Assembly (NCBI GenBank): GCA_040756995.1
Contig: JBFLYK010000008.1
Coordinates: 100,054 to 164,053, forward strand
Reading direction: 5' to 3'
DNA: 64,000 bases
From: BP-133 sp040756995
Lineage (GTDB): Bacteria > Actinomycetota > Acidimicrobiia > IMCC26256 > BP-133
Part shown: positions 9,212 through 17,480 of the stretch, piece after piece
How positions within the stretch are numbered: the first letter of the stretch is position 1
Layout: each line of letters begins with the position of its first letter
The notes under the pieces: model-generated
Database searches by the model: none
What the model was told of the DNA's origin: nothing
What the model saw: the letters and a program-made list of their open reading frames with translations, nothing else
Position numbers and translations under genes: made by a program

Positions 9212-9278
9212 ATACCGATGCTACAAGGTGTTGTTGGTGCTACTGGTGTGGCTTGGGGCGGGGCCCCGTGAGGGCTGA

Positions 9279-10832
9279 CTAGCGGCGCCGCCGGAGGAAG
9301 GCGCCGACCCCGAGGCTCACGCCGAGGAGAGCCGGGATCGCCGCCGTCGAGAACGGCAGGCCACCGGTGCGAGGCAGGGCCGCCGCCGGAGCCGGGGTGG
9401 CAACCGGAACTTCGGCCGCCGCCGCCCGCTGACGCTCCTCGACCTGACCCAGCACCTTGGTGCCGCCGGCCTGGGCCACGGTCTGGGCCAGAGCGAGGCG
9501 GATGCCGGGGATGTCGGTCTTCTCGCCGAGGCTCAGACCGGTGGCGCCGGAGAGCGGGGCGAGGACGGTGTCGAGGGCGGCGTTACCGAGGATGGAACCC
9601 AGGTTGAGGCCGGGCACCAGGCTGTTGAGGCCCTTGAAGAGGTGGATGGTGACGCCGGCGGACTCTTCCCTGATGCCGCCGTCGGGCAGCTTGGTCTCCT
9701 TCGGCATGCCGACGGAGATCTCGGTGCAGAGGGCGCCGACAACGCCGAGGGCGCCGTCGCAGAACAGGGTCACGTTCTGGCCGGGGGCCAGCTCGATGAA
9801 GCCCGGGCCGCCCTTGATGCCGAGGGTGTTGGTCAGGGCCTCGAGGGGCTTCAGGCCGGCGACGCCGATCTGGCCGAGGCCGAGGGTCGGCAGGAGCTCG
9901 CTCTCGATGCGGACGAGGGTGTTCTTGGCCGAGCCGACACCCTTGGCCTCACCGCGGTTGTAGTTCACCGAAGCGCCGGACTCGCCGGTCGTGATCTTGA
10001 GGAGCGGCGGGAGGCCGAGACCCCGGAAGGCGGGGAGCACCTCGATCGTGCCGCCCTGGGCGATCGACTCGGAGACGAACTTCTCCGGGGTACCGGTGTT
10101 CTTGGCGATGGCGTTGCCGATGTTGACCCGCAGGAGGTCGGAGTCCTGCAGGCGGTCCACGAGGTTCGTCACCGTCTGGGAGGGCTCGAGAGTCGGCAGA
10201 ACCACGCTGCCCTGGCCGAGCAGGCTGCCGAGGACGCCGTTGAGGGTCGTCACGGCCGTCTTGGCCGGGGCGTCGGCGACCTTGAGGAGCTCGCCGACCG
10301 GCGTGTTGCCGACGGTGCCGAGGAGGGGCTGCAGCGCGTCGAGCGCCGGCTTCAGGATCTGGGTGGCGTTCAGCTTGAGGCTGGCGACCGTGCCCGTCCC
10401 GATGGCCTCGAACGAGTTGACGTCGCCCTTGGTGATGGCCTCACCACAGGCGACCTCGCCGATGAGCAGGCTTGGCAGGTTGGCGCCGGCGAGGGCCTCA
10501 CCGAGCGGGGGCTGGAAGCAGGCCCGGCCGCCCTCGGTGGGCTTCTCACCCTGGGCCGCCGTGATGGCGGTCTTGGGGCTGAGCAGCGTCCCGATGCCCG
10601 AGGCCTTCTGGTTCAACGTATTGGCAACCACGTTGGCAGCGCTATCCGCCGACGCGATCCCAAAGGTCAACTTGCGACCCAGCAGGGACAGGTCAAGCGC
10701 TTGGGCACTGGCTACGCCGCTGAACTGATCGGTCTCGACCCGGGTAACAGCACCATTCGCTGCGGGCGCGACGACAGCTGCGAGCACCAGGGCCACTGCG
10801 CCGACCAACCCCAGCGAGTGGATCTTGCGCAT
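9279..10832 (-). CDS. LPxTG-anchored surface protein (module 1)
   Basis: A 517-residue exported protein with signal peptide (MRKIHSLGLVGAVALVLAAVVAPAA) and a complete sorting signal: LPRTGG, a hydrophobic helix (AIPALLGVSLGVGAFL) and RRRR at the C-terminus. The mature part is rich in Gly, Leu, Ala, Val and Thr without cysteine-rich or enzymatic motifs; a Cys in each of GRACFQPP and EVACGEA could form a disulfide. It is homologous to the 13410-15224 protein from the signal peptide (TDQFSGVASAQALDLSLLGR) to the tail (AQAGGTKVLGQVEER). GAGGAG precedes the ATG. It is the first gene of its module and the likely substrate of the sortase beside it. Function unknown. Confidence 0.85.
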   Translation of the reverse strand: MRKIHSLGLVGAVALVLAAVVAPAANGAVTRVETDQFSGVASAQALDLSLLGRKLTFGIASADSAANVVANTLNQKASGIGTLLSPKTAITAAQGEKPTEGGRACFQPPLGEALAGANLPSLLIGEVACGEAITKGDVNSFEAIGTGTVASLKLNATQILKPALDALQPLLGTVGNTPVGELLKVADAPAKTAVTTLNGVLGSLLGQGSVVLPTLEPSQTVTNLVDRLQDSDLLRVNIGNAIAKNTGTPEKFVSESIAQGGTIEVLPAFRGLGLPPLLKITTGESGASVNYNRGEAKGVGSAKNTLVRIESELLPTLGLGQIGVAGLKPLEALTNTLGIKGGPGFIELAPGQNVTLFCDGALGVVGALCTEISVGMPKETKLPDGGIREESAGVTIHLFKGLNSLVPGLNLGSILGNAALDTVLAPLSGATGLSLGEKTDIPGIRLALAQTVAQAGGTKVLGQVEERQRAAAAEVPVATPAPAAALPRTGGLPFSTAAIPALLGVSLGVGAFLRRRR

Positions 10833-11087
10833 CCTCAGCTCCTCTCTTACCTGACGTAGCCGGATGACTACGCTTGTGACGATTGTTAAAGATAGTCCTA
10901 TAACGTCACAAACGTAAAGACTAGTTCATTGACGTTGGAATCCCTCGTTTATGACGCAACTCCGCAAAAAAGGCCCAAAGTCGCGCGTTTGGTCCACATC
11001 GACTCACTCCGGGCGGTGACGGGAGGCACCCGGTGACACCGCCGTCCACGCTACTGCTGTTGCCATAGTCCACGAAAGGGACAAAAA
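10833..11087 (-). promoter_or_regulatory. AT-richer control region upstream of module 1, with repeated TGACG
   Basis: This gap is less GC-rich than its surroundings and should hold the promoter of the LPxTG gene. TGACG occurs at 10877-10881, 10930-10934, 10952-10956 and 11017-11021, and inverted as CGTCA at 10904-10908. A possible minus-strand promoter is TTGTGA, 17 bases, TAACAA within 10880-10910. The repeats could bind a dimeric regulator. Confidence 0.4.
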
Positions 11088-11120
11088 GACAGAGGGCCCG
11101 GATGATCCGGGCCCTCTGTC
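11088..11120 (-). terminator. Rho-independent terminator of sortase module 2
   Basis: A perfect 14-bp stem, GACAGAGGGCCCGG at 11088-11101 and its complement at 11107-11120, with loop ATGAT. Read on the minus strand it is followed by five T residues (positions 11087-11083). It lies 37 bases past the end of the FnIII-like gene of module 2 and separates the two modules. Confidence 0.92.
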
Positions 11121-11156
11121 TTCGGTTGCGGTACTAGCGCGGTGCCGGGAGCGGCG

Positions 11157-12575
11157 TCAGAAGCCCAACCAGTCGTCGAAATCGTCGTGGTAGTGCTCGC
11201 TGGTCGGGGCCAGGGCGGGCCGGCTCCGGCGGAGCAGGACGGTGAGCTGCATGGCGAACACGAACAGGGTCAGAGCCCCGGCCATGAAGATGAGCAGCTG
11301 CCGGGTGTCCCGGGGCTTGGGCACGACGCCACCGGCCAGCGTCTGCGGCCCGATCTCTTCGCCCTCTTCGTCCTCGGCCAACAGCGGGTCGCCCTGGTTG
11401 CGGTTGTAGGGCAGCTCCGTGGAGTAGCCCTCGTCGGGCCCTTCCCCTTCCGCTTCGCCGGGGTCGTAGCCGGTCGAGCCCGTGGAGCGGCTCGAGGTGC
11501 CGGCCGGGCGGGCGGTGGAGCCACCGGGGCGGCTGCTCTTCGAGCTCTTGGCCGGCTTGGCGGCGGGAGGCTTGCCCGTCGTCGGCGACGTTGGATCGGT
11601 CGGGACGAACACCCCCGGCTCGCCGCCGTCGGGAGCCCCGTCGGCACCGGCCGGGGCACCGGCGGTGCTCGGCGGCGTGATCTGGGCCACCTCGACCGCG
11701 GCGGCGGCGACGTAGGCCGACCGCTTCGTGGCGTTGGCGTTGTCCCGGTTCGGTGCCGGCCGTACGGCGGCCACCCGGTACTGGTACTTGCCGGGCTGGT
11801 CCAGGGTCCGCTCATACCGGTTGGCCGGCACGGCGACGCCGGAGCTCCACTTCCCGTCGCCGATCCTCTCCTGGACGACGTAGGTGGCGTCGGGCTCGGG
11901 GTTGGCCGACCACGTGACGCCGATCCGGTTGGTGGTCGGATCGAAGGCGCTGGCCACACCGGTCGGCTCCGCGACCCCGTTGACGACGAAGACCTCCCGC
12001 CACCGCTGCGGCGTGGCCCTGTCGTCGTAGAGCTGGTGGGGCTGGCTGCCGCCGGGCAGGGGCTCGCGGCAGCCCAGGAGCAGCCCGCAGTTGTAATGGG
12101 CGCCCGAGTTCCAGACGGTGATCTCGATCGTGTACCTGCCGTTGACGCTGGGACCCAGGTCGCGGGACTGCCACACCCGCGGTTCCTTCGAACCCTGCGC
12201 CCGGTCGAACGGAGTGGGCCCGGGCAGCGTGTGTTCCGTCGCCCGAGTCGTGTCCCAGGGGCAGTAGATCAGGATCTGCTTCGGGAATTCGCCCTTGTCG
12301 TTCGGAGCGAACTCCTCCCGACAGGTCGAGGGCGTCCCGCCGTTCGCCGGCCGGATCACCACGTCCCAGCGGCTCACGCCGTCGAGGAAGTCGGCCGTGG
12401 CGGCGACGATTTCGTCGTTCGACCACACCTCGGAGTGGTCGCCGGCCGTGGTGGGGTCAGGCGATTGCGTCCACTTCAGGCCGTGCTCCGCGTGGGGGTG
12501 GGCGGAGGCGATCAGCGGCACCGTCAGGGACAGGCCGATGGCGGCCAGGGTGGCGGTGGCCAGGAAGCGTCGCAT
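11157..12575 (-). CDS. Secreted FnIII-like protein with C-terminal membrane anchor (sortase module 2)
   Basis: A 472-residue paralogue of the 7092-8456 gene. Signal peptide MRRFLATATLAAIGLSLTVPLIASA is followed by an Ig-like region with cysteines (STCREEF, IYCPWDTT, NCGLLLGCREP). An FnIII-like domain (NPEPDATYVVQERIGDGKW) and a Pro/Ser/Thr linker come next. The shared GYSTELPY motif precedes one membrane helix (LLIFMAGALTLFVFAMQL). The cytoplasmic tail is longer and ends EHYHDDFDDWLGF. The ATG overlaps the sortase stop (TGATG), so translation is coupled. It may present or scaffold the sortase substrate. Function unknown. Confidence 0.85.
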   Translation of the reverse strand: MRRFLATATLAAIGLSLTVPLIASAHPHAEHGLKWTQSPDPTTAGDHSEVWSNDEIVAATADFLDGVSRWDVVIRPANGGTPSTCREEFAPNDKGEFPKQILIYCPWDTTRATEHTLPGPTPFDRAQGSKEPRVWQSRDLGPSVNGRYTIEITVWNSGAHYNCGLLLGCREPLPGGSQPHQLYDDRATPQRWREVFVVNGVAEPTGVASAFDPTTNRIGVTWSANPEPDATYVVQERIGDGKWSSGVAVPANRYERTLDQPGKYQYRVAAVRPAPNRDNANATKRSAYVAAAAVEVAQITPPSTAGAPAGADGAPDGGEPGVFVPTDPTSPTTGKPPAAKPAKSSKSSRPGGSTARPAGTSSRSTGSTGYDPGEAEGEGPDEGYSTELPYNRNQGDPLLAEDEEGEEIGPQTLAGGVVPKPRDTRQLLIFMAGALTLFVFAMQLTVLLRRSRPALAPTSEHYHDDFDDWLGF

Positions 12576-13279
12576 CAGGCCGGCTGGGGCTGGTTGGGAG
12601 TGGCCGGCGCTTCGGAGACCAGCTCGGCCTTGATGATCAGGCGCTGCTTGGCCGAACCCTTCGGGTGACAGGTCGTCAGCGTGAGGGTCTTCCCGGGCGT
12701 CTGGGAGATCACGCTGAAGTCGGTGGGGGTCACGATGAAGGGGTCCCGGGAGACCTTGTACGTGTACTTCCCGACCGGGGTCTCGAGGAGGACCTCGTCA
12801 CCGGGCTTCAGGCGGTCGAGGTTGGCGAACGGCTTGCCGTAGGTCGTGCGGTGCCCGGCGATGGCCACGTTGCCCTCCTCACCGGGGAGGGGGGTGTTGG
12901 GGTAGTGGCCCGCCCCGGCCCGCAGGGCGCTGGCGCCGGTGCCCTCGACGACGACCGTCGGCTTCAGGCCGGCGGCCGGGATGGAGATCTTGGTGATGGG
13001 GTCACCGCTGGCCATCTCGCCCGCGATGTACGCCTGCCTGGTCTCCGGCTTCTTGAACTCGATGGCGAGCTTGGCCTGGAGCCGGTCCTGGTAGAAGTTG
13101 GTGTAGAGGGGGTAGGCGAGCAGGCCGATGGCGAAGATCGCCAGCAACACGGAAACTCCGGACAGCACCCGGCGGGCAGCCGGACGCACCCGGAGCGTCT
13201 CGATGAGGAACGATGCACCTTCACTGAGCCGACCGCTCCGCCGGGGGGCGGGCTTCGCACCGTCGTTCGTGAGGTTCAC
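12575..13279 (-). CDS. Class E sortase (module 2)
   Basis: About 234 residues from GTG 13279; an in-frame TTG at 13309 is the alternative. It has one membrane helix near residues 50-70 and a sortase domain. Catalytic residues are visible as His in VAIAGHRTTYG, Cys in LTLTTCHPKG and Arg in SAKQRLII. Blocks such as GTGASALRAGAGHYPNTPLP are identical to the module 1 sortase, which points to duplication of the whole unit. It is likely to anchor the upstream LPRTG protein. A 34-bp palindrome lies between the substrate gene and this gene. Confidence 0.93.
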   Translation of the reverse strand: MNLTNDGAKPAPRRSGRLSEGASFLIETLRVRPAARRVLSGVSVLLAIFAIGLLAYPLYTNFYQDRLQAKLAIEFKKPETRQAYIAGEMASGDPITKISIPAAGLKPTVVVEGTGASALRAGAGHYPNTPLPGEEGNVAIAGHRTTYGKPFANLDRLKPGDEVLLETPVGKYTYKVSRDPFIVTPTDFSVISQTPGKTLTLTTCHPKGSAKQRLIIKAELVSEAPATPNQPQPA

Positions 13280-13335
13280 TTGTGGGGGGTCCTCTCCACT
13301 ACCCAGCAAATCCGATCCGACCGTTCATATCGACA

Positions 13336-13369
13336 GGTCTGGGACCGGGGTTAACCCCGGTCCCAGACC
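13336..13369 (-). terminator. Perfect 34-bp palindrome between LPxTG gene and sortase gene (module 2)
   Basis: Two 17-base arms (13336-13352 and 13353-13369) match perfectly, with core CCGGGGTTAACCCCGG. It has no T-run. It occupies the same place as the module 1 hairpin at 9179-9211 although the sequence differs, which suggests a conserved attenuating or processing role. Confidence 0.75.
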
Positions 13370-13409
13370 AAACTGCCTACTTCGGTAGTTCTGTACGACT
13401 AGTCAGTGA

Positions 13410-15224
13410 CTAGGCGTTCCGGCGACGACGCCGAACCACGCTCCGCAGACCGGCGCTGGCGCCGAGCAGGACGGGGATGGCGGTGGCGTCGATCGGCAGA
13501 CCACCGGTCCGGGGCAGAGCCGGGGCGGCGATCGGAGCCGCAACCGGGTCGAGGTCCCGGGCCCGCTCCTCGGTCGCACCCATCACCTTCGTCCCGCCGG
13601 CCTCGGCCGCAGCCCGAGCCAGCGAGATCTTGATGCCGGGGACGTCGGACGGCTCGCCGATGCTCAGGCCGGTGCTGCCCAGCAGACCGCCGACCACGTT
13701 GCCGATACCGAGCGGACCACCGTTACCGAGGATGGTGCCGAGGTTCAGCGTGTTGTCGAGCAGGCCGCCCACGATGGGGAGGCTGCTGGTCAGGTCGCCG
13801 AGGCCCTTGAGCATGTGGATCGTCACAGCGGAGGACTCGACACGGGTCCGGCCGTCAGCCGTGGTGACCGGGTCGTGAGCCGCACCAACCGAGATCTCGG
13901 TGCAGAGCGGGGCCACGAGGCCGTCGCAGAGCAGCGAGACGCTCATGCCGGGGCCGAGCTCGATGTAGCCGTCGCCGGCCTTCAGGCCGAGGCCCTTGAC
14001 CGTGGCGTCGAACGGCAGCAGGCCGCCGAGGACGTTGTCAGCGACGGGGACGCCACCGAGCAGGCCGTTGACCATGGGCACGATGCTGTCGACAACCGGC
14101 AGGCCGGTGGAGCCGAGCAGACCACCCACAACCGGGAGGCTGGAGAGGCCGAGGTCGGGCAGGAGGGCGCTCTCGATCCGAACGGTCGTGTGAGCGGCCT
14201 CGGGCATGACCTGCATCGTGTTGCGGTCGACCGACACCTTGGCGGACGACTTCATGATGTTGATCTTGAGGAGCGACTTACCCGAGCCGAGCAGGTTCGG
14301 GAGGATGTCGATGGAGCCGCCCTCGGAGACCGCCTGCGAGATGTAGGACTGCAGGTCGCCGGCGTTACGAGCGGTGGCCACACCCAGGTCGATCCGGATG
14401 AGGTCGCCGTCCTCGAGGCTGGCGAGCAGGCCGTCCACCGTCTTGGCCGGGTCGAGAGCCGGGGCGATGGCGTTGAGGTCGAGGGCCTGGGTCACGTTGC
14501 CCACCACCGGCAGGCTGACGTTACCGAGGATGCCCTGCAGCAGGCCGTTGACCTGAGGGAGCGCCTGGGTGACGGCGTCAGTCGGGTTGGCGCCGAGGAG
14601 CCCGCCCACCACAGGCAGGTTCGCGATGCCGAGACCGTTGACGGTGTCACGCAGGGTGCCGGCCAGGCCGGAGACGATCTGCGGCATGGCCACGTGGACC
14701 TGCAGCAGGCCGCCGACCGACTCGGCGAGGAACGAGTCAGCGTTGCCGCCGACGTTGGCCTCGGCGCAGCCGACGTTGATGTCGAGCTGGGGCAGCAGAC
14801 CGCCGAGCGTCAGCTCGCCGCCGCCGAGGAGGCTCCCGACGACCGGAAGCGTGAGCCCCTGGGTCGTGCCGCTCAGCATGCCGGTGACCTGCTCAACCTG
14901 AGGCAGGGCACAGGCCTTGTTCACGGACGCCGGGTCGTTGAACCGGGCGATGGCCTTGGAGGCCGGAACGAGCAGGGTGCCGAGGCCCATGGCCTCCGCC
15001 TGCACCTGCTTGGTAATGGCGTCGAGGGTGCTGTTGACGTCGGCAGCGCCGAACGACACGTGACGGCCCAGGAGGTGGAGGTCCACAACCTGGCTGCTCG
15101 CCGCAGCACCGTACTGGTCAGTAACAGTGGTGGTGTCGGCGAGAGCCACACCCGCCGGCGCTACGAGCGCCGCCGCGAGCAAGGCCGCCCCGCCTGCAAC
15201 CCCCAATCTGCGAAGCTTGCGCAT
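13410..15224 (-). CDS. LPxTG-anchored surface protein with LPVVGGLLG-type repeats (module 2)
   Basis: About 604 residues from ATG 15224, chosen for AAGGAG just upstream. Signal peptide MRKLRRLGVAGGAALLAAAL is followed by a long mature region and the sorting signal LPRTGG, hydrophobic helix and RRRRRNA. Imperfect repeats of LPVVGGLLG recur at least four times, together with related LPIVGGLLD and IGNVVGGLLG segments. Six or so cysteines are scattered (KACALPQ, NVGCAEA, SLLCDGLVAPLCTE). It is paralogous to the 9279-10832 protein but about 85 residues longer, mostly from repeats. Likely substrate of the adjacent sortase. Adhesive or structural role is inference only. Confidence 0.85.
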   Translation of the reverse strand: MRKLRRLGVAGGAALLAAALVAPAGVALADTTTVTDQYGAAASSQVVDLHLLGRHVSFGAADVNSTLDAITKQVQAEAMGLGTLLVPASKAIARFNDPASVNKACALPQVEQVTGMLSGTTQGLTLPVVGSLLGGGELTLGGLLPQLDINVGCAEANVGGNADSFLAESVGGLLQVHVAMPQIVSGLAGTLRDTVNGLGIANLPVVGGLLGANPTDAVTQALPQVNGLLQGILGNVSLPVVGNVTQALDLNAIAPALDPAKTVDGLLASLEDGDLIRIDLGVATARNAGDLQSYISQAVSEGGSIDILPNLLGSGKSLLKINIMKSSAKVSVDRNTMQVMPEAAHTTVRIESALLPDLGLSSLPVVGGLLGSTGLPVVDSIVPMVNGLLGGVPVADNVLGGLLPFDATVKGLGLKAGDGYIELGPGMSVSLLCDGLVAPLCTEISVGAAHDPVTTADGRTRVESSAVTIHMLKGLGDLTSSLPIVGGLLDNTLNLGTILGNGGPLGIGNVVGGLLGSTGLSIGEPSDVPGIKISLARAAAEAGGTKVMGATEERARDLDPVAAPIAAPALPRTGGLPIDATAIPVLLGASAGLRSVVRRRRRNA

Positions 15225-15303
15225 CTTCTCCTGTTCTCCTTCCAAATCCCGGTGGCCGGGACCCGCTGGTTGATGCCGGTACATCGCGAGCCTCCGGCGC
15301 CAC

Positions 15304-15342
15304 TGCGAGCTCGCAACGTGTGTGTTCGCTCTCCGGAGAGCG
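15304..15342. repeat. Two adjacent palindromes between Tad operon and sortase module 2
   Basis: TGCGAGCTCGCA at 15304-15315 and CGCTCTCCGGAGAGCG at 15327-15342 are both perfect palindromes. They lie after the last Tad gene and before the LPxTG gene on the same strand, so they may terminate the Tad message or bind a regulator of module 2. Confidence 0.5.
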
Positions 15343-15365
15343 GATTCCTGCCCTCGGAGCCACGA

Positions 15366-15785
15366 TCAACCGGGACATTCCGGGTGAAGCTCGGCTCGGG
15401 CAGCTGCCCTGACCAGGCCTGACGCCGGTCCGGAGAAGGGCAGGGTGACCGTGACCGCGACCACGACCGCCGGCCCCTCGCAGTCGCAGCGGAGGAGGCG
15501 GGCGCCGTTGGCGGCCGCTGTCACCGAAGCAGTTCGCTCCGCCTGGCCCCTGGTCCTGCCGGCGGCCAGCTCGCCGGCGGCCGCCAGGGCCGCGGCGTCG
15601 GCCGCCGTCTGGGCCCGGGCGGCGGCCAGAGCCCCGGTGGCCAGCCGTCCGAGCCCCAGGGTCAGGGCGGCCACCAGCGCCACGACTCCGCAGAGCAGCA
15701 CGCCGGCGCTGCCGTCCCGGCGGGGGTCGGACCGGGGTTCGGAGCGCCCGACGGAGCGGGACGGCCGGGCCGGCGGGCGCCTCAC
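15366..15785 (-). CDS. TadE-like protein of the helicase/secretion neighborhood
   Basis: A 139-residue protein from GTG 15785, whose start overlaps the stop of the upstream TadE gene (GTGA). A basic N-terminus (SRSVGRSEPRSDPRRDG) is followed by one membrane helix (AGVLLCGVVALVAALTLGLG) and a pseudopilin-like segment (RAQTAADAAALAAAGELA). Two cysteines occur in LLRCDCEGP. It resembles the Rv3654c/Rv3655c type of short pilus-like proteins. It is the last gene of the Tad operon. Confidence 0.8.
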   Translation of the reverse strand: MRRPPARPSRSVGRSEPRSDPRRDGSAGVLLCGVVALVAALTLGLGRLATGALAAARAQTAADAAALAAAGELAAGRTRGQAERTASVTAAANGARLLRCDCEGPAVVVAVTVTLPFSGPASGLVRAAARAELHPECPG

Positions 15786-16150
15786 CGCTCCACCCGCATG
15801 GCGGCCTGGGCCGTCAGCTGGGGATCGGGCAACAGCGGCCCGACGAGGGGAACGGCCGTCGGACTCCGGTACCTGACCCTGACCGTGAACAGCTCGCCGA
15901 CGGGCGGCCGGCGCCGGGCCTCGACCGTCGCTCCGGGAAGCACGGCCGCCGCCGCCCGCTCCGCCCGGGCCGGGTCGGGGTCGACGCTGGCCACCCGGGC
16001 GGCTTCCCGGGCGGCGTTCGTCAGCGCCAGCTGGTCCCGGAGCACCAGCGCCGCCTGCACCAGAACCAGGGCCAGCAGCAACACGACGGGGAAGATCAAC
16101 GCCAGTTCCGCCGTCGTCTGCCCCGCCTGCCGCCGGCGGTCGCCGGTCAC
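15782..16150 (-). CDS. tadE: TadE-family pseudopilin
   Basis: A 122-residue protein from GTG 16150, overlapping the Flp stop codon. The processing region AGQTTAELALIFPVVLLLAL has the Glu characteristic of prepilin-like N-termini, followed by one membrane helix and an extracytoplasmic part ending DPQLTAQAAMRVER. TadE-type pseudopilins assist assembly of Flp pili and are processed by a prepilin peptidase. None is seen in this window. Confidence 0.88.
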   Translation of the reverse strand: MTGDRRRQAGQTTAELALIFPVVLLLALVLVQAALVLRDQLALTNAAREAARVASVDPDPARAERAAAAVLPGATVEARRRPPVGELFTVRVRYRSPTAVPLVGPLLPDPQLTAQAAMRVER

Positions 16151-16329
16151 CCGGCCGAGCCCAGGACCTTGTCGAGGACCACATCGAAGAGCCGGCCGAC
16201 GGCATTCGAATGGGTGGCCCAGGCGATAACCATGCCGGCCAGGGCGGCGGCGGCCAGGATCACGAGGGCGTATTCGGCGGTGGTCTGGCCGGCGGCGCCC
16301 CGGAGGCGGGCGCGGTCGGAGATATCCAT
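16147..16329 (-). CDS. flp: Flp/DUF4244-type pilin
   Basis: A 60-residue major pilin candidate from ATG 16329 with AAGGAG upstream. The motif GQTTAEYALVILAAAALAG contains the Glu and Tyr typical of Flp pilins, followed by an amphipathic tail (AVGRLFDVVLDKVLGSAG). It sits between the TadC and TadE genes. A gap of 27 bases separates it from tadC, so it may have stronger translation than its neighbours. Confidence 0.9.
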   Translation of the reverse strand: MDISDRARLRGAAGQTTAEYALVILAAAALAGMVIAWATHSNAVGRLFDVVLDKVLGSAG

Positions 16330-16356
16330 GGAACTTTCTCCTTACATATAGGGGCG

Positions 16357-16866
16357 TCAGTGGCCGAGGCTGGCCAGCACGACCGGCGCCACGGTGAGCA
16401 GCAGGAAGGCCGGCAGCACGAGGAAGACGAGGGGGAAGAGCAACCGGACGGGCACGGTCCGGGCCCGGGCCATCGCCCGCCGCCGGGCCTGCGCCCTGGT
16501 CTGAGCGGCCAGCCGGGCCAGCGCCGGCGCCACCGCCGCCCCGGACCACTCCCCGCTGGCCAGGGTGGCCGCCAGCGGAGCGAAGTCGGGGGACCGCTCG
16601 GCCTCGGCCTCGAGCGCCTCGACGAGCCGCAACCCGCCCTCGGCCGCCGCCAGCGCCGCCGCCAGGCGCCCGGCGGCCGGTTCGGGCCCGAAGCGGGCCG
16701 CCAGACCCACGGCCAGAAACGGCGTGAGACCGGCGGTCACCGCCATGCCGAGAAGGTCGGCGGTCAGGGCGACACAATCCGCCGGAGGCGGACTGGAACG
16801 GCGAGCCGAACCGCCGCGCTCGACCGCCGGACCGGCGGCACGCGGTCGTCGACCATGCCGCTTCAT
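16357..16866 (-). CDS. tadC: TadC-like type II secretion F-domain protein
   Basis: A 169-residue inner-membrane platform protein from ATG 16866, which overlaps the tadB stop (ATGA). Helical cytoplasmic region CVALTADLLGMAVTAGLTPF is typical of the GspF domain, and two C-terminal hydrophobic stretches (VRLLFPLVFLVLPAFLLLT and VVLASLGH) end the protein. The short length is usual for the actinobacterial Tad clusters, where TadB and TadC are reduced. Confidence 0.88.
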   Translation of the reverse strand: MKRHGRRPRAAGPAVERGGSARRSSPPPADCVALTADLLGMAVTAGLTPFLAVGLAARFGPEPAAGRLAAALAAAEGGLRLVEALEAEAERSPDFAPLAATLASGEWSGAAVAPALARLAAQTRAQARRRAMARARTVPVRLLFPLVFLVLPAFLLLTVAPVVLASLGH

Positions 16867-17480
16867 GCGTCCCGCCCCACGATCCGGCGCATCCACAGGG
16901 CGGCGGCCGCCTGCAGGACCAGGCCGGTCAGAAGGCAGGCCCGGCCGGGGGCGGTGCCGACGAGGGTCGGGGCGACGCGCCGGTCCACCAGCAGGGAGAG
17001 CGCCAGGGAGACGAGCGGGGCGGCGCCGACGACGATCGCCGACAGGCGAGCCTGGGCCGAGAGCGCGGCGACCTCACCGGCGGCGTCATGACGGTCCCGA
17101 AGGCCGGCGGCCAGGCCGTCGAGCGCCGGGGCGGCCGGCCCTCCGGTTCCGGCCATGACCTGCAACGCGGCGGCCACGGCGGCGACAGCCGGCAGTGGCC
17201 GCTCCTGCGCCCAGGCGGCCAACGCCGCCTCGAGCCCCCGCTCCTCCGCCCGCTCCAGGACCCGGCGGAGATCGGCCGCCAGGGCCTCGGGAAGATCCAC
17301 GGCACCGGCCACGTCGGCCAGAGCCACCGCCGGCGCCGCCCCGGCCCGCAACCCGGCGGCCACCCGCTCGAGCACATCCGGTAGCGCGGCCAGGACCGCG
17401 GCGTCCCGCCGCCGGCCGCCCACCCGCGCCACCGGCCCGAACGAGGTCGGACTGAGGGAGGCAGAACGTCGGCGCGTCAT
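16863..17480 (-). CDS. tadB: TadB-like type II secretion F-domain protein
   Basis: A 205-residue platform protein from ATG 17480, overlapping the tadA stop (ATGA). The GspF-like helical domain runs from ALPDVLERVAAGLRAG to AGLRDRHDAAGEVAAL. Two membrane segments follow (LSAIVVGAAPLVSLALSLL and ACLLTGLVLQAAAALWM). It pairs with TadC to form the inner-membrane platform on which the TadA ATPase acts. Confidence 0.88.
   Translation of the reverse strand: MTRRRSASLSPTSFGPVARVGGRRRDAAVLAALPDVLERVAAGLRAGAAPAVALADVAGAVDLPEALAADLRRVLERAEERGLEAALAAWAQERPLPAVAAVAAALQVMAGTGGPAAPALDGLAAGLRDRHDAAGEVAALSAQARLSAIVVGAAPLVSLALSLLVDRRVAPTLVGTAPGRACLLTGLVLQAAAALWMRRIVGRDA

Noticed and set aside
15366..16205. 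279-residue minus-strand frame through the TadE genes
   Set aside because: Only the part from GTG 15785 is a gene; the N-terminal 140 codons are the shadow of TadE and Flp frames.
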